Origin: Mixta theicola
GTDB lineage: Bacteria > Pseudomonadota > Gammaproteobacteria > Enterobacterales > Enterobacteriaceae
Reading direction: 5' to 3'
Assembly: GCF_002895925.1 (NCBI RefSeq)
Contig: NZ_NWUO01000001.1
Location: 1-64,000, forward strand
Length of the DNA: 64,000 bases
Shown: positions 45,220 to 54,713 of the stretch, one piece after another
Layout: each line of letters starts with the position of its first letter
Position numbering within the stretch: position 1 is the stretch's first letter
The notes under the pieces: model-generated
The model's input: only the letters and a program-made list of their open reading frames with translations
The model's database searches: none
Told to the model about the DNA's origin: nothing
Made by a program: the position numbers and the translations under genes

Positions 45220-45830
45220 ACGGTATTCACTTTCCACAGATAACGTGGCGCCTGTGCAGCCGGATGTCTGGTCTGTACATGGCGTCGGAACTCATCCGGC
45301 GACATATCATTAATCATGGCGATGGCGCGATCGCGGTCGCGTGAAAAGGTGCGTAACAGCGCGCCCGCACCGTTGGCGTAAGAAACAATAGTGGCGTAGC
45401 GCAGCGTTTCCGGGTCGCGAATACCGGCCAGCGCCCGTTGCTGCAGCAGATGAATATAGGCGGTGCCAATATCAATATTTTTTGCCGGATCGCGCAGTTC
45501 GCGCGTTGATGGCTGACCATGCCGTCCCTGAGCGCGATAGACCTCACGTCCGGCGGTCGAGGCTTTAATTTGCATCAGGCCAACGGCATTCGAACGGCTT
45601 ACCACGTCAGGATCGCCGCCCGATTCAACGCTGATAATGGCGCTGATCAAACGCTCGTCAACGCCATAATGGCTGGCGGCGCTTTCAGTAAACATCGACC
45701 AGGCTTGCGAAACATGCGCTGGCGAAGCTTTGGTTAAGGGCGTTTGCCGCTCCTGGGCGGTATGTGTGTTAGTTTTACTGGCACAGCCCGCCAGTAACAG
45801 TGCCGATAGCACCAGCATCCTGATTTTCAC
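45204..45830 (-). CDS. emtA: Membrane-bound lytic transglycosylase E
   Basis: The 208-residue lipoprotein has the lipobox LLLAGC at about 11-16. The SLT domain contains ISAIISVESGGDPDVVSRSN (catalytic Glu about 69) and AVGLMQIKAST, then NIDIGTAYIHLL and YATIVSYANGAGALLRTF. It cleaves glycan strands from the outer membrane side, producing anhydro-muropeptides. Its length matches E. coli EmtA (203 aa). It is divergent from ldcA, whose product recycles murein peptides. Confidence 0.93.
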   Translation of the reverse strand: MKIRMLVLSALLLAGCASKTNTHTAQERQTPLTKASPAHVSQAWSMFTESAASHYGVDERLISAIISVESGGDPDVVSRSNAVGLMQIKASTAGREVYRAQGRHGQPSTRELRDPAKNIDIGTAYIHLLQQRALAGIRDPETLRYATIVSYANGAGALLRTFSRDRDRAIAMINDMSPDEFRRHVQTRHPAAQAPRYLWKVNTVYRTI

Positions 45831-46005
45831 GCTGCAGGTTTCCTCGAAGCCTTATTGCTGCGCCCCATCTTACTTAGCGGCTCGCTTTTAAAAATTACCG
45901 CTTGTCCGAATTGCTGAATAAAGTGTGACAAATGATGACTTTAGCCAGGCTTTTCGTCATCATCACGCCAGCTGGACCGCAGGAAAAAAACAGGAGTCCC
46001 GATTA

Positions 46006-46962
46006 ATGAATCTGCACACGCCTCGTACCATCCACCTTATTGCTCCATCCGGTTACTGCCATAACCAGCCTGCCGCCGCGCTGGGTATCCAGCGGCTACA
46101 GCAGGCGGGACATCAGGTAACCAATCAGGCGGTAACAGGCCGCCGCTTCCAGCGTTTCGCCGGCAGCGACGCCGAACGTCTGCAGGATATTAATGCGCTG
46201 GCCCGGCTCAGCCCGCTGCCCGATATTATTCTGACGGTGCGCGGCGGTTATGGGGTGACGCGGCTGCTGGATCAGATTGACTACGCGGGTTTGCAGCAAC
46301 AGCTGCAGGGCAAGCCGGTCGCGCTGTGCGGCCATAGCGATCTCACCGCGCTGCAGCTGGCGCTGCTTGCTCATTCTGGCCTGATCACCTTTAGCGGGCC
46401 GATGCTGTGCGGAAATTTCGGCGCGCCGGAGCTGTGTGAATTTAGCTGGAACCACTTCTGGCAGGCGTTAACCTCGCCCGATTTTACCCTGACGTGGGCC
46501 AGCAGCACCCCGACGCTGCCGACGCTGACAGGCACGCTATGGGGCGGCAACCTGGCCATGATCATGTCGCTGGTCGGCACGCCGTGGATGCCGAATATCA
46601 ATGACGGTATTTTGGTGATCGAGGATGTGAATGAGCATCCGTTCCGTACCGAACGCATGCTGCTGCAGCTGCATCAGTGCGGTATCCTGGCGCGCCAGCG
46701 CGCGATTATCGTCGGCAGTTTTACCGGCTTTAAACCTACGGAATATGACAACGGCTTCGGCTTCGTCAGCGTCTGGCAGCGTATGCGCGAGCTGACCGGT
46801 CTGCCGGTTATCGACGGGCTCGATTTTGGTCATGACCAGGCGACGGTAACGCTGCCGCTGGGGGCGCAGGGCGCGCTAAGCGTGGCGCGCGGCCAGGCCA
46901 GCCTGCGCATAAGCGGCCATCCGGTGTTACCTCAATCCGCGACGCCGGAAGTGGATGGTTAA
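46006..46962 (+). CDS. ldcA: Murein tetrapeptide L,D-carboxypeptidase
   Basis: From the ATG at 46006 (CAGGAG upstream) the protein is 318 aa. The N-terminal half has TIHLIAPSGYC, TVRGGYGVTRLLDQIDY, and the nucleophile region LCGHSDLTALQLALLA with Ser about 115. The C-terminal half has LWGGNLAMIMSLVGTPWMP, ILVIEDVNEHPFRTERML with the catalytic Glu, and DFGHDQATVTLPLG with the catalytic His. This Ser-His-Glu peptidase removes D-Ala from cytosolic murein tetrapeptide during recycling. Its 3' end overlaps the next minus-strand gene by 4 bases. Confidence 0.94.
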   Translation: MNLHTPRTIHLIAPSGYCHNQPAAALGIQRLQQAGHQVTNQAVTGRRFQRFAGSDAERLQDINALARLSPLPDIILTVRGGYGVTRLLDQIDYAGLQQQLQGKPVALCGHSDLTALQLALLAHSGLITFSGPMLCGNFGAPELCEFSWNHFWQALTSPDFTLTWASSTPTLPTLTGTLWGGNLAMIMSLVGTPWMPNINDGILVIEDVNEHPFRTERMLLQLHQCGILARQRAIIVGSFTGFKPTEYDNGFGFVSVWQRMRELTGLPVIDGLDFGHDQATVTLPLGAQGALSVARGQASLRISGHPVLPQSATPEVDG

Positions 46963-47342
46963 GAATTAATGTGGCCGCGGTCGTCAAAACGTTCCAGCGT
47001 GACCGCTTCCACTTCGCGTTTAGCGCTACGGCTACAGGGCAGCAGCTTTTCGGTATGATGATAGGCAAACCAGACTTCGCCGCTGCTCTGATTAATGATT
47101 AACCGATCGCCATTGCGGAAACGGGTAATGGCGATCTTCGCGCCATTTTTCATGGTGTGGCGCGTCTGGCCGGAGGCGACCTGGAAATGGCGCTGCGGCC
47201 ACATAAGCGTGGTCAGACCGTACTGCGCGCGTGATATGGTCATTACTGCCCGTCCCGGACAGGTGATCTGAAATTCGGTTTCGCTCCGGGCGGACGACGT
47301 AAATAGCGTGAGCAATCCCGCCGCTAACAATAACCTCTTCAT
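46959..47342 (-). CDS. Exported protein of unknown function
   Basis: I chose the ATG at 47342 (MKRLLLAAGLLTLFTSSARS, 127 aa) because it starts a clear signal peptide with GAGGG upstream; the open frame extends 46 codons further. The mature part has two cysteines (QITCPGRAV and LLPCSRSAK), probably a disulfide in the periplasm, and predicted beta strands. I recognise no family. Confidence 0.65.
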   Translation of the reverse strand: MKRLLLAAGLLTLFTSSARSETEFQITCPGRAVMTISRAQYGLTTLMWPQRHFQVASGQTRHTMKNGAKIAITRFRNGDRLIINQSSGEVWFAYHHTEKLLPCSRSAKREVEAVTLERFDDRGHINS

Positions 47343-47533
47343 AGCGCATTCACCCTCAGCGTAAGCACAAAAATATTTCATTATTATCCATAGCCTGACA
47401 TCGCCGGAAACGCGAACTGAAGAGATGATCTGGCGCAAGCCGTTGCTGAAATTTCTGGCAGGCATAAAATCAATCGTCAATTTGACAACGCTGGCCGCGC
47501 CGTTAACACTGATGCAGTTAACAGGAGCGATTT

Positions 47534-47890
47534 ATGTCTGAACTTGATCGGCTGTTTCAGCGCCTGAACGCCTCGACTTTTCGTCGTCGCTTTCGGCTGG
47601 GCAGTAAAGAACGGCAATATTGTCTGGAAAAAGGACCGGAGGTCATCGATCGGCATGCGGCGGATTTTATTGCGCAGCGTCTGGCCGATGCCGAGCCGCG
47701 TAACGATGGCAAACAAACGCCGATGCGTGGACATCCCGTCTTTATTGCTCAACACGCCACCGCTACCTGCTGCCGTAGCTGTCTGGAAAAGTGGCATCAC
47801 ATTGCCGCACATCAGCCGCTAAGCGCCGAACAGCAGCGCTATATTGTTACGGTCATTCACGCCTGGCTGGTAAAAGAGATGAATCGCTAA
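47534..47890 (+). CDS. DUF4186 family protein
   Basis: The 118-residue protein matches DUF4186: LDRLFQRLNASTFRRRFRLG, KGPEVIDRHAADFIAQRL, KQTPMRGHPVFIAQHATATC, and CRSCLEKWHHI. The CC..C..H residues suggest a metal site. GGAG lies before the ATG. Function is unknown; it is thought to be cytosolic. Confidence 0.87.
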   Translation: MSELDRLFQRLNASTFRRRFRLGSKERQYCLEKGPEVIDRHAADFIAQRLADAEPRNDGKQTPMRGHPVFIAQHATATCCRSCLEKWHHIAAHQPLSAEQQRYIVTVIHAWLVKEMNR

Positions 47891-47956
47891 GTCTGCGGTC
47901 AAATAACGGCCGCCCAGGGCGGCTTCAGATCCACTCAAATTTTGTGCCAGGTTTTG

Positions 47957-48136
47957 CTACTCAGCGGCAATTTCCGCCGCCACCAGCATCAGCGCCAGAC
48001 CCGCATCTTCTTCCTCGTATTCGCCAAGCGTCTCTTTTATCCTGCTAATACAGAGCATTACACGTTCTTTCTGTGGCTGTGGCAGGTTATCTATAGCATG
48101 GCGAATCAGCATCAGGCTGGCTTCTTCTTCTTTCAT
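47957..48136 (-). CDS. Small acidic protein of unknown function
   Basis: The likely start is MKEEEASLMLIRHAIDNLPQ at 48136 (59 aa); an upstream in-frame ATG at 48166 adds MRPVTKGKSG. The product is helical and acidic (KETLGEYEEEDAGLALMLVA). The purposeful-looking helix pattern and a purine-rich leader (AAAGGGAAAA) support coding. No family recognised. Confidence 0.55.
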   Translation of the reverse strand: MKEEEASLMLIRHAIDNLPQPQKERVMLCISRIKETLGEYEEEDAGLALMLVAAEIAAE

Positions 48137-48345
48137 TCCGCTTTTCCCTTTCGTGACAGGGCGCACAGTTTGCCAAATTTATCGCGCTAAACCAAGTTAA
48201 GTCACTTTTTTTCACTGGTTCAGCCGGAACGGCAGCGCCGGACTGCATCATTTTTCCGGCGGATGCTATGCTGTTCAAAGCACAGCGCGCTGCTGCGCCG
48301 GCCCTGCCTCCTGTACGGCAGGAAAAGCGTTAAGATGAAAAGGCA

Positions 48346-48684
48346 ATGAATATGCTGCGAATGATGGTGTTCACGCTTCCCTTTTTGCTGGCGGCCTGCT
48401 CCTCCGGCCCGCAGGGCGTTGAGTGTCCTGGCAAAGTCGCCTCGATTTACGGTCAGGAAAGCGCCGTTACCCACGCCACAGTGTTTGATCTGGTCAGTTC
48501 GTTTAGCGTGGCCACTGAGGATGCCAAAGTGGAAAGCGGACCGCTCCACTCTGCCGATCGCACCCGTTATATCCCGGCCGCGGTCACCAAAGAAGGTTAT
48601 CTGGCCCAGCGCCTTTCCGCTAAGCAGTTTCGCCTGATCGATCCCCGCCAGGATCAGATGATTACCTGGACCTGCGGGAATTAA
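48346..48684 (+). CDS. Small lipoprotein of unknown function
   Basis: The 112-residue protein has a lipobox (FLLAAC at about 13-18) followed by SSGPQGVECPGKVASIYG. Serine at +2 predicts sorting to the outer membrane. Three further cysteine-flanked segments (VECPG, ITWTCGN) may pair in the periplasm. I do not recognise the family. Confidence 0.75.
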   Translation: MNMLRMMVFTLPFLLAACSSGPQGVECPGKVASIYGQESAVTHATVFDLVSSFSVATEDAKVESGPLHSADRTRYIPAAVTKEGYLAQRLSAKQFRLIDPRQDQMITWTCGN

Positions 48685-48726
48685 TACCCGAAGATAGCAC
48701 CAGGCCACCCTTAACGAGATACCAGC

Positions 48727-49281
48727 ATGGAACAGGAAAAACAGCATGACCGCTTCGTTACCTTTCCCTATCCGCAGGAAAATTATAGCGACGGTAGCGT
48801 AAATTATGGCGGTATCGACTTAACCAATGAAACGCAGCGCATTGATGAGATTGAGGAAGCCAAACGCTCTCCTGACCTGCGGCGCCTGCTGGAAGAGGTT
48901 AATTTGCAGGATGGACTGTTTATGACGCTGGGCTGTGATTATCGCCAGCTGGATGGCGGAATCAGCGGCTACGTGGATTTCACTTTCCGTTCGGGTTTAC
49001 CCGCCTCGTTAACGCTTGATGCCGTGAATCTGGATGACTATTTTTGGGCTTATCTGGCGAAACAGGAGTTACAACACCATATCAGCGATGGCGCGATGGT
49101 GAGCTATGCGCGTTCCGCACTGAAATGGAGCTGGTCTGAACTTGAAATGGGCGGCATACGTGGCAAAAAAATCACCCTCGCCTTTTGCTGTCAGCACAGC
49201 GAGGATGCCGAATGGTGTCTTGACCATCTGCGTCACTTTCTGGTGACTGAATTTCCATCTTTGCCGCCGCGGCAGGCGTAA
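48727..49281 (+). CDS. Uncharacterised cytosolic protein
   Basis: The 184-residue protein has no signal peptide or membrane helix. Its middle, DGLFMTLGCDYRQLDGGISG and YVDFTFRSGL, has a beta-strand pattern, and the C-terminus holds FCCQHSEDAEWCLDHLRHF. It starts 42 bases after the lipoprotein gene and may be transcribed with it. I recognise no family. Confidence 0.72.
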   Translation: MEQEKQHDRFVTFPYPQENYSDGSVNYGGIDLTNETQRIDEIEEAKRSPDLRRLLEEVNLQDGLFMTLGCDYRQLDGGISGYVDFTFRSGLPASLTLDAVNLDDYFWAYLAKQELQHHISDGAMVSYARSALKWSWSELEMGGIRGKKITLAFCCQHSEDAEWCLDHLRHFLVTEFPSLPPRQA

Positions 49282-49293
49282 ACCGGACGCGGT

Positions 49294-49500
49294 TCAGGGC
49301 TTAATCAGCCGGATCGCATGTTCCAGTACTTTCTGCTCGTCGCGATCGCTATCCTGACGGCGCAGACGCGTTTGCCAGAGCAAACTGGCGAGCGTCTCTC
49401 GCTCGGTATTCAGGCCGCTTTCCGACAGGACAATCACCGCATCGCCAATCACCCGGCAAACTTCATCATAATAGTCTTCACTCAGCGCATCACGTTTCAT
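49294..49500 (-). CDS. YmgB/AriR-family biofilm and acid-resistance regulator
   Basis: This 68-residue helical protein resembles AriR/YmgB: EVCRVIGDAVIVLSESGLNT and ETLASLLWQTRL. In E. coli such proteins form dimers, may bind DNA and affect biofilm and acid resistance. It is a single gene, tail to tail with the preceding unknown gene. Confidence 0.78.
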   Translation of the reverse strand: MKRDALSEDYYDEVCRVIGDAVIVLSESGLNTERETLASLLWQTRLRRQDSDRDEQKVLEHAIRLIKP

Positions 49501-49697
49501 AATTTTCTCCTCCCCCTTAAACCTGGCGCAAAAGTAAAATTAAAGCAAAGGTCGGCAAAAGTGGTTACACCAGTAAACCATTATTTCGCCTCATCTTTAC
49601 CGGGCAATTTTCGCCGTTTATTTCTCCTTATTTGCGCTTCTGTGCTATAGCTTTTACAACGCTATGTTCAGACAGGCCAGGGAAAAAGGAGAATAGA

Positions 49698-49874
49698 TTG
49701 AAGATATTTTACTTTATTGCGTTGATTGCCGCGGCGTTCTATTTATTTATCAATTTGCCGAAAGAGAAAAGCAAACGCGAGCCGGTGGCTTACTGGGGCT
49801 GCTGGGCGTATCTGATTGCCTCCGTGATCTACTGGAGCATCTTCAGCCTGCGTCACCATTTTCATCTGTTCTGA
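49698..49874 (+). CDS. Small two-helix membrane protein
   Basis: A TTG at 49698 with AAGGAG 7 bases before it starts MKIFYFIALIAAAFYLFINL (58 aa). A charged loop (PKEKSKREP) and a second helix, YWGCWAYLIASVIYWSIFSL, follow. No ATG fits. The product should sit in the inner membrane. Function unknown. Confidence 0.6.
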   Translation: MKIFYFIALIAAAFYLFINLPKEKSKREPVAYWGCWAYLIASVIYWSIFSLRHHFHLF

Positions 49875-49912
49875 AGGCTGCCTGCGGACGCCCAGAAGTT
49901 AAGGCATTAATC

Positions 49913-49936
49913 GCGGGGGCCGGACGGCCCCCGCGG
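49913..49936 (-). terminator. GC-rich hairpin after kbp
   Basis: CGCGGGGGCC and GGCCCCCGCG pair around a 4-base loop, 12 bases beyond the kbp stop codon. There is no long T-run, so strength is uncertain. Confidence 0.6.
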
Positions 49937-49947
49937 CATGTTATTGC

Positions 49948-50388
49948 TTATTGCGGAATACGCAGGGTTTGTCCCGGATAGATCTTATCGGGGCTGCTCA
50001 GCATTGGCTTATTGGCCTCAAAAATCTTATTGTACTCGTTGGGATTGCCATACACCTCTTTCGAGATGGCGCTCAGCGTATCGCCTTTCTTCACGGTATA
50101 AAAACGGCTTTCCGTCGCGGGCTGCGCTACGGAGACCTTATCATCAACGCCGCTGATACCGGCTACGTTACCCACCGCCACCAGGATTTTCTCTTTCGCT
50201 TCCTGGCTCAGTCCCTGGCCAGTTACCGTGGCCTGGCCATCTTTTACTTCGACCTGCACCTTATCGGCATCCGGCACCCCGGTTTTCTGTAAATGCTCTT
50301 TGAGCTTTGCATCCTGTTCCTGTGAGTTATGTGTTACCGTATCCCACAGTTTTTCTCCTGCGTCTTTCACAAAGCTTAACAGTCCCAT
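49948..50388 (-). CDS. kbp: BON and LysM domain potassium-binding protein (Kbp/YgaU)
   Basis: The 146-residue protein has an N-terminal linker, a BON domain (about 25-90, [20 protein letters not shown]) and a LysM domain (about 96-145, [20 protein letters not shown] and [11 protein letters not shown]). E. coli Kbp (149 aa) has the same layout. It binds K+ in the cytosol or periplasm and is induced by osmotic stress. GGAGG lies just before the ATG. Confidence 0.93.
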   Translation of the reverse strand: MGLLSFVKDAGEKLWDTVTHNSQEQDAKLKEHLQKTGVPDADKVQVEVKDGQATVTGQGLSQEAKEKILVAVGNVAGISGVDDKVSVAQPATESRFYTVKKGDTLSAISKEVYGNPNEYNKIFEANKPMLSSPDKIYPGQTLRIPQ

Positions 50389-50545
50389 GCATCCTCCATT
50401 TTTACGCTAAAAAAATCATGTCCCTGTAAGCGTAGCAGATGAATATTATTCAGCCTGGACGGCAGGCTGAGGCTGCTTTCTTTATAAGCGGGTGCGGCCC
50501 GGCCTGCTCTTACCGAGTGCCGTTGCGTAAACAGCAGGTTAGCCG

Positions 50546-50746
50546 TCAGGCGGAAACCTTACTGATGTCGATAATTTCATCAAGCCGAATTTTCATCTCT
50601 TCCAGATTCTGCCGCAGATTATTGTCCGCTTCAGTGGCGTTTTTTCCTTTACCAATAAGCGTAAAGCGATAGCCGGGCTGTTCGCAGCTGGCGCGATATT
50701 CATAATCGCCATTGGCGGTCTGGTGTTTCTCGATATTCACATCCAT
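50546..50746 (-). CDS. Small protein of unknown function
   Basis: The 66-residue protein (MDVNIEKHQTANGDYEYRAS, then FTLIGKGKNATEADNNLRQN) has a strand-strand-helix pattern reminiscent of HicB-like or DUF-type half-domains but no partner toxin beside it. AGGAGGC lies before the ATG, which supports translation. Confidence 0.62.
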   Translation of the reverse strand: MDVNIEKHQTANGDYEYRASCEQPGYRFTLIGKGKNATEADNNLRQNLEEMKIRLDEIIDISKVSA

Positions 50747-50916
50747 TCTTGCCTCCTGTGTTTTTTTAAATATAGCAAACCTTTGGTACTGCGGTTCTTT
50801 CTCCCGGCGGCGCAGGAAAAACGCAGCAAAACGTCAGGAAAGTGAAAATCAGCCGATCGCCTGGTTTAAGAGGCATTTTTTTATCTTAGAATCGCGCGCA
50901 CTTGCTGGAGGTAATC

Positions 50917-51072
50917 ATGAAAAAACTGTGTATGTTGTTAACGGCGGTCGTGCTGACCGCATCATTAAGCGGCTGTGTCTGGTGGGGTCCCGGCTGGGGC
51001 GGCCCAGGCGGTGGACATGGCGGCGGACATGGCGGAGGCGGTGGATTTCATCACGGTGGCCCTGGCCGCTAA
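50917..51072 (+). CDS. Glycine/histidine-rich small lipoprotein
   Basis: From the ATG at 50917 (TGGAGG 5 bases upstream) a 51-residue product begins MKKLCMLLTAVVLTASLSGC, a clean lipobox. It continues as a Gly/His-rich tail (GGPGGGHGGGHGGGGG and HHGGPGR). The tail could bind metal such as Ni or Cu in the periplasm. No family assigned. Confidence 0.7.
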   Translation: MKKLCMLLTAVVLTASLSGCVWWGPGWGGPGGGHGGGHGGGGGFHHGGPGR

Positions 51073-51303
51073 TTTACGCCCAAACCTAACATAAAAAGCC
51101 CGCGTCATGAACGGCGCGGGCCGGGCCCGCAGGAATACGGCTTTGGGGTACAGTTCAGCTGGCGGGTCTTTCTTTATACCGCATCGCGCGGCGTGATACT
51201 TTCTTCAAATTATTTGAAAAACAAAAACAATTATCTTTGCTTTCGATTCTTGCCGCCAGCGACCACACTTAAATTCCATTTTAGTGACTGCAGGATTGTC
51301 GTT

Positions 51304-51891
51304 ATGTTGAGCATGAAAAAAATTGCCACGCCGCTGGTATTAAGCCTGGGCCTTTGGACGCAGTTCAGCCACGCTGAAGCGCAGACCTATCAGCTGAATC
51401 CGGAGCATACTTCCGTGGTAATGAGCTGGTCGCATTTTGGTTTTTCTCATCCTGCCGCTGATATTTCCGGCACCAGCGGCACGCTGGTTTTCGATAACGC
51501 GCATCCGGAAAAATCAAAAGTCGACGTGACGCTGCCGCTAACCAATATTGATACCCACGTTGCCGCACTGACTACCGAATTTAAAGGCGATCGCTATTTC
51601 AATACCGGTACTTACCCCACGGCCACGTTCCGCAGCACGCAGGTTATCAGCAAAGGCAACCAACGCTATGATGTGCAGGGCGATCTGACGATTAAAGGCG
51701 TGACCCGCCCGGTAACGTTGCATGCTACGCTGAATAAGCAGGGCGAACATCCGATGATAAAAAAACAGGCGATTGGCTTTGACGCCACCGCTGTGGTGAA
51801 ACGTTCCGATTTTAATCTGAAGCAGTATATCCCTGCCGTTAGCGATGAAATTGCGCTGACTATCTCTACCGAAGCTTACGCGGCTAAATAA
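51304..51891 (+). CDS. YceI-family periplasmic protein
   Basis: From the ATG at 51304 (AGGA upstream) the protein is 195 aa with a signal peptide ending SHAEA. The YceI lipocalin-like fold is shown by YQLNPEHTSVVMSWSHFGFS (the DxxHS-type strand), NIDTHVAALTTEFKGDRYFN and LTIKGVTRPVTLHATL. YceI proteins bind isoprenoid quinones or amphiphiles in the periplasm and respond to base or osmotic stress. Confidence 0.92.
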   Translation: MLSMKKIATPLVLSLGLWTQFSHAEAQTYQLNPEHTSVVMSWSHFGFSHPAADISGTSGTLVFDNAHPEKSKVDVTLPLTNIDTHVAALTTEFKGDRYFNTGTYPTATFRSTQVISKGNQRYDVQGDLTIKGVTRPVTLHATLNKQGEHPMIKKQAIGFDATAVVKRSDFNLKQYIPAVSDEIALTISTEAYAAK

Positions 51892-52036
51892 GCCTTTCAG
51901 CCCTGCTCAGCCAGGGCTGCTGGGTTTTCTGCTTTCCTGCCTGCCGTGAGCCGACGTAGTCCGCCAGAAAAAGCGGGCTGGCTTCTGGCTCTTGTCGTAC
52001 CATTCTGGTAACAACGTAGCCATCAGGGAGGTAAAC

Positions 52037-52360
52037 GTGAATTCAGCGACATTTATCCTGCGTCTTTCCGCCGCCGTCAGCGCGGACATGCTGGAAGATC
52101 TGCGGGCCGTTATTCCCGCCGACGCCACGCAAATTTTTATTAACGCGCTGGATGAGGAGAGCCACACCACGCTGGAGTGCCTGCAGAGCGATGAAGCCTG
52201 CTCGTTGGCCGCCTCTGCCATCGCGCTATGGCGGCAGCTGGGCCATATCCATCATCTGACCTGGCGGCACGGCTGGGAAACTCACGAGGCGACGGACGCC
52301 AGCCAGCAGCAGCTGTTTCAGATGTTAAAAACCCCCGGCGCGATCGTACAGATTACCTGA
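52037..52360 (+). CDS. Uncharacterised small protein
   Basis: A GTG at 52037 preceded by GGGAGGT at 4 bases starts MNSATFILRLSAAVSADMLE (107 aa). The frame is open 15 codons upstream from an ATG at 51992 with no ribosome site. The product is soluble. I recognise no family. Confidence 0.6.
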   Translation: MNSATFILRLSAAVSADMLEDLRAVIPADATQIFINALDEESHTTLECLQSDEACSLAASAIALWRQLGHIHHLTWRHGWETHEATDASQQQLFQMLKTPGAIVQIT

Positions 52361-52599
52361 AACGGTAAAAGGTATTTCACCTGACAACCTCTCCGCTTCG
52401 GATGATGACGGTGCCATCCGCTTCTGGCCTTCCGTTATCCGATAAATACCTGATTAATCAAGCGAAACGGCAAAAAAACTTTACTTTAGTCCTGCGTTCT
52501 TTCTGACCTGGATCAATAAATCCTGCACAAAAAAGGATAAAAAATAACCTTAAGCTAAATTGTATTAACCATTATCTGAAGCAGGCTTAAGGAGGAAAT

Positions 52600-52842
52600 A
52601 TGGGACGCCACCATTTAACCGCCCCGGAGTTTGCCCGGTACGCGGGTATCAACGAGAGCGAACTGATTCGTGCTATCTGTAATCGCGGCGCCATTGACGG
52701 CGTATCGCTGCCTGAGGCGCTGAATCACGCGCCGCTTTCTGTTCGTCTCTGGCTGCGTGAGGATGTGATGCTGTTTACACATGCGTTAAGCCGCGCCAGA
52801 GCGGGACGTAAGTACGCTAAGCAGAATAAATACCCCCATTAA
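52600..52842 (+). CDS. Small helix-rich protein, possibly DNA-binding
   Basis: AAGGAGG before the ATG supports translation of this 80-residue product. LTAPEFARYAGINESELIRA resembles a helix-turn-helix, and the basic tail SRARAGRKYAKQNKYPH would suit nucleic acid contact. It is a single gene with an AT-rich leader of about 100 bases. Family not recognised. Confidence 0.6.
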   Translation: MGRHHLTAPEFARYAGINESELIRAICNRGAIDGVSLPEALNHAPLSVRLWLREDVMLFTHALSRARAGRKYAKQNKYPH

Positions 52843-52860
52843 AGCAGAGGCCAGAAGCAG

Positions 52861-52889
52861 GCCCGTCAGCGTCAGGAACGCTGACGGGC
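52861..52889. terminator. Perfect inverted repeat between convergent genes
   Basis: GCCCGTCAGCG and CGCTGACGGGC form an 11-bp stem with a 7-base loop between the gene ending at 52842 and the glutamate dehydrogenase stop at 52929. It lacks a T-run. Confidence 0.6.
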
Positions 52890-52928
52890 CTGACGCATTC
52901 ACAGCGGCAGAGCACCGTGACCGTCGGC

Positions 52929-54203
52929 TTAGCCTGGATAGATACCGCGATCTTTACGCGCCATCAGAATACGTTCGCAGGCAACGATATAGGCGGCGGT
53001 ACGCAGCGTACAGCTTTTCTCAACCGCCTTATCCCAGACATGAACCATCGCTTCGGTCATAATCTTGTCCATGCGCGCGTTAATCTCTTCTTCGCTCCAG
53101 AAAAAGCTCGCCATATCCTGCACCCACTCAAAGTAGCTGACCGTTACCCCGCCGGCGTTACAGATAACGTCCGGCACGACGGTAATGCCGCGCGCCTTAA
53201 GAATATCGTCCGCATCGGGATAGGTCGGGCCGTTCGCCCCTTCCAGCACCAGCTTGCAGCTTAGCTTCTCTGCGCGTTCACGGGTGATCTGCCCTTCCAG
53301 CGCCGCCGGGATCAGAATATCCATGTCCGTCGTCCAGAAATCTTCGCTGTCGATTTTCTGCGCGCCAGGGAAACCGGCAATCTGTTTGTGGCTGTTCTGC
53401 CACTCGCTGAGCGCATGCAGATCGATGCCGTCCGCATTAAACAGCGTGGCGGTATGATCCTGAATCACCACTACGCGCGCGCCCGCTTCAGCAAACAGGC
53501 GAGCGGCTTCGCTGCCGACGTTACCAAAGCCCTGCACGGCGATTTTTGCGCCTTCGATTTCAATACCGGCGCGCCCTGCCACTTCGCGGCCCGTAACAAA
53601 CACGCCGCGTCCGGTCGCTTTTTCACGGCCCAGCGAGCCGCCGAGGTGAATCGGTTTGCCGGTTACCACGCCGGTAACGGTGGTGCCGTGGTTCATGGAA
53701 TAGGTATCCATCATCCACGCCATCACTTTGCCATTGGTGCCGACATCCGGGGCCGGGATGTCGCGCTGCGGCCCGATAATCAGGCCAATTTCGCTGGTAT
53801 AGCGGCGCGTCAGGCGCTCCAGCTCGCCCTCTGACAGCGAGAAAGGATCGACGCGGATGCCGCCTTTAGCCCCGCCGTAAGGCAGGTTTACCGCGGCGCA
53901 TTTGATGGTCATCCATGCGGAGAGGGCCATGACTTCATTCAGATCCACGTCAGGATGGTAACGAATACCGCCCTTACCCGGACCTCGTGAAAGATTGTGC
54001 TGAACGCGGAAGCCTTCAAAGTGGCGGATGGTTCCGTCGTCCATCTGTAAAGGAATATCAACGATCAGGGCACGTTTCGGATGGCGCAGCGTATCAATCC
54101 AGCGCGACAAATCACCCAAATAAGGGGCAACGCGATCAATTTGCTGCAGGTAGGTGTTCCAGGCCGATGTACCGCTTTCCGACGCGTAAGATAGCTTTTC
54201 CAT
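52929..54203 (-). CDS. Glutamate dehydrogenase (Glu/Leu/Phe/Val dehydrogenase family)
   Basis: The 424-residue enzyme has the signature [20 protein letters not shown] with the catalytic Lys (about 104-123), [20 protein letters not shown] and [20 protein letters not shown]. The dinucleotide site is [20 protein letters not shown]. At 424 aa it is the RocG/GudB-like hexameric type rather than the 447-aa NADP-dependent E. coli GdhA. It interconverts glutamate and 2-oxoglutarate plus ammonia. It probably serves catabolism. Confidence 0.9.
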   Translation of the reverse strand: MEKLSYASESGTSAWNTYLQQIDRVAPYLGDLSRWIDTLRHPKRALIVDIPLQMDDGTIRHFEGFRVQHNLSRGPGKGGIRYHPDVDLNEVMALSAWMTIKCAAVNLPYGGAKGGIRVDPFSLSEGELERLTRRYTSEIGLIIGPQRDIPAPDVGTNGKVMAWMMDTYSMNHGTTVTGVVTGKPIHLGGSLGREKATGRGVFVTGREVAGRAGIEIEGAKIAVQGFGNVGSEAARLFAEAGARVVVIQDHTATLFNADGIDLHALSEWQNSHKQIAGFPGAQKIDSEDFWTTDMDILIPAALEGQITRERAEKLSCKLVLEGANGPTYPDADDILKARGITVVPDVICNAGGVTVSYFEWVQDMASFFWSEEEINARMDKIMTEAMVHVWDKAVEKSCTLRTAAYIVACERILMARKDRGIYPG

Positions 54204-54655
54204 AACAAACCTTTTTGAACAAAGTTATTTATATTGTTAAACCGTGGAAATGACCTGCATATCACTATGCGCTGATAAATTTACCATTAATTATCGTCGA
54301 TGAATTTTTCAACCTGACAGAAAAATTTGTTTTTGCGTAAAGCAATCGCAACAGAGATGAATAATTAGTTACTTTCACCGCTGCCGTAAGCGCGCGGCCT
54401 TTATGCATTTTTTATGCACTATTCATGCATAGAAAAGATTTTTGCTGATTTTTCAGAAAGTTGAAAGCGATCAAAAAGTTAAATTTTCGTTATTTTGCAG
54501 AGTTGACAATGTAAAAATATCCGGCCAGCATTAACCCGCCAGCGGCTGATGGTTTCCCGTATCAGAAATCATTATCTTTTTCAAAAAGTTGAAAATAAGG
54601 CTGCCTCTCATCCGCTGAATAATGCCGGGCGACAACCGCCACCGAATCCTGAGCG
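54204..54655. other. Promoter region of the glutamate dehydrogenase gene; no gene seen
   Basis: This is an AT-rich stretch of about 450 bases. It should hold the dehydrogenase promoter in the first 200 bases. A plus-strand frame covering its right part and running through ahr is antisense to ahr and not a gene. Confidence 0.5.
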
Positions 54656-54686
54656 TAAAAAAGGCGGCGAGATTATCCCGCCGCCT
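54656..54686 (-). terminator. Terminator of ahr
   Basis: On the minus strand AGGCGGCG…CGCCGCCT is followed by TTTTT, 28 bases after the ahr stop codon. Confidence 0.85.
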
Positions 54687-54713
54687 GACTTACCTTTCCG
54701 CGCGTCGCGCCAG

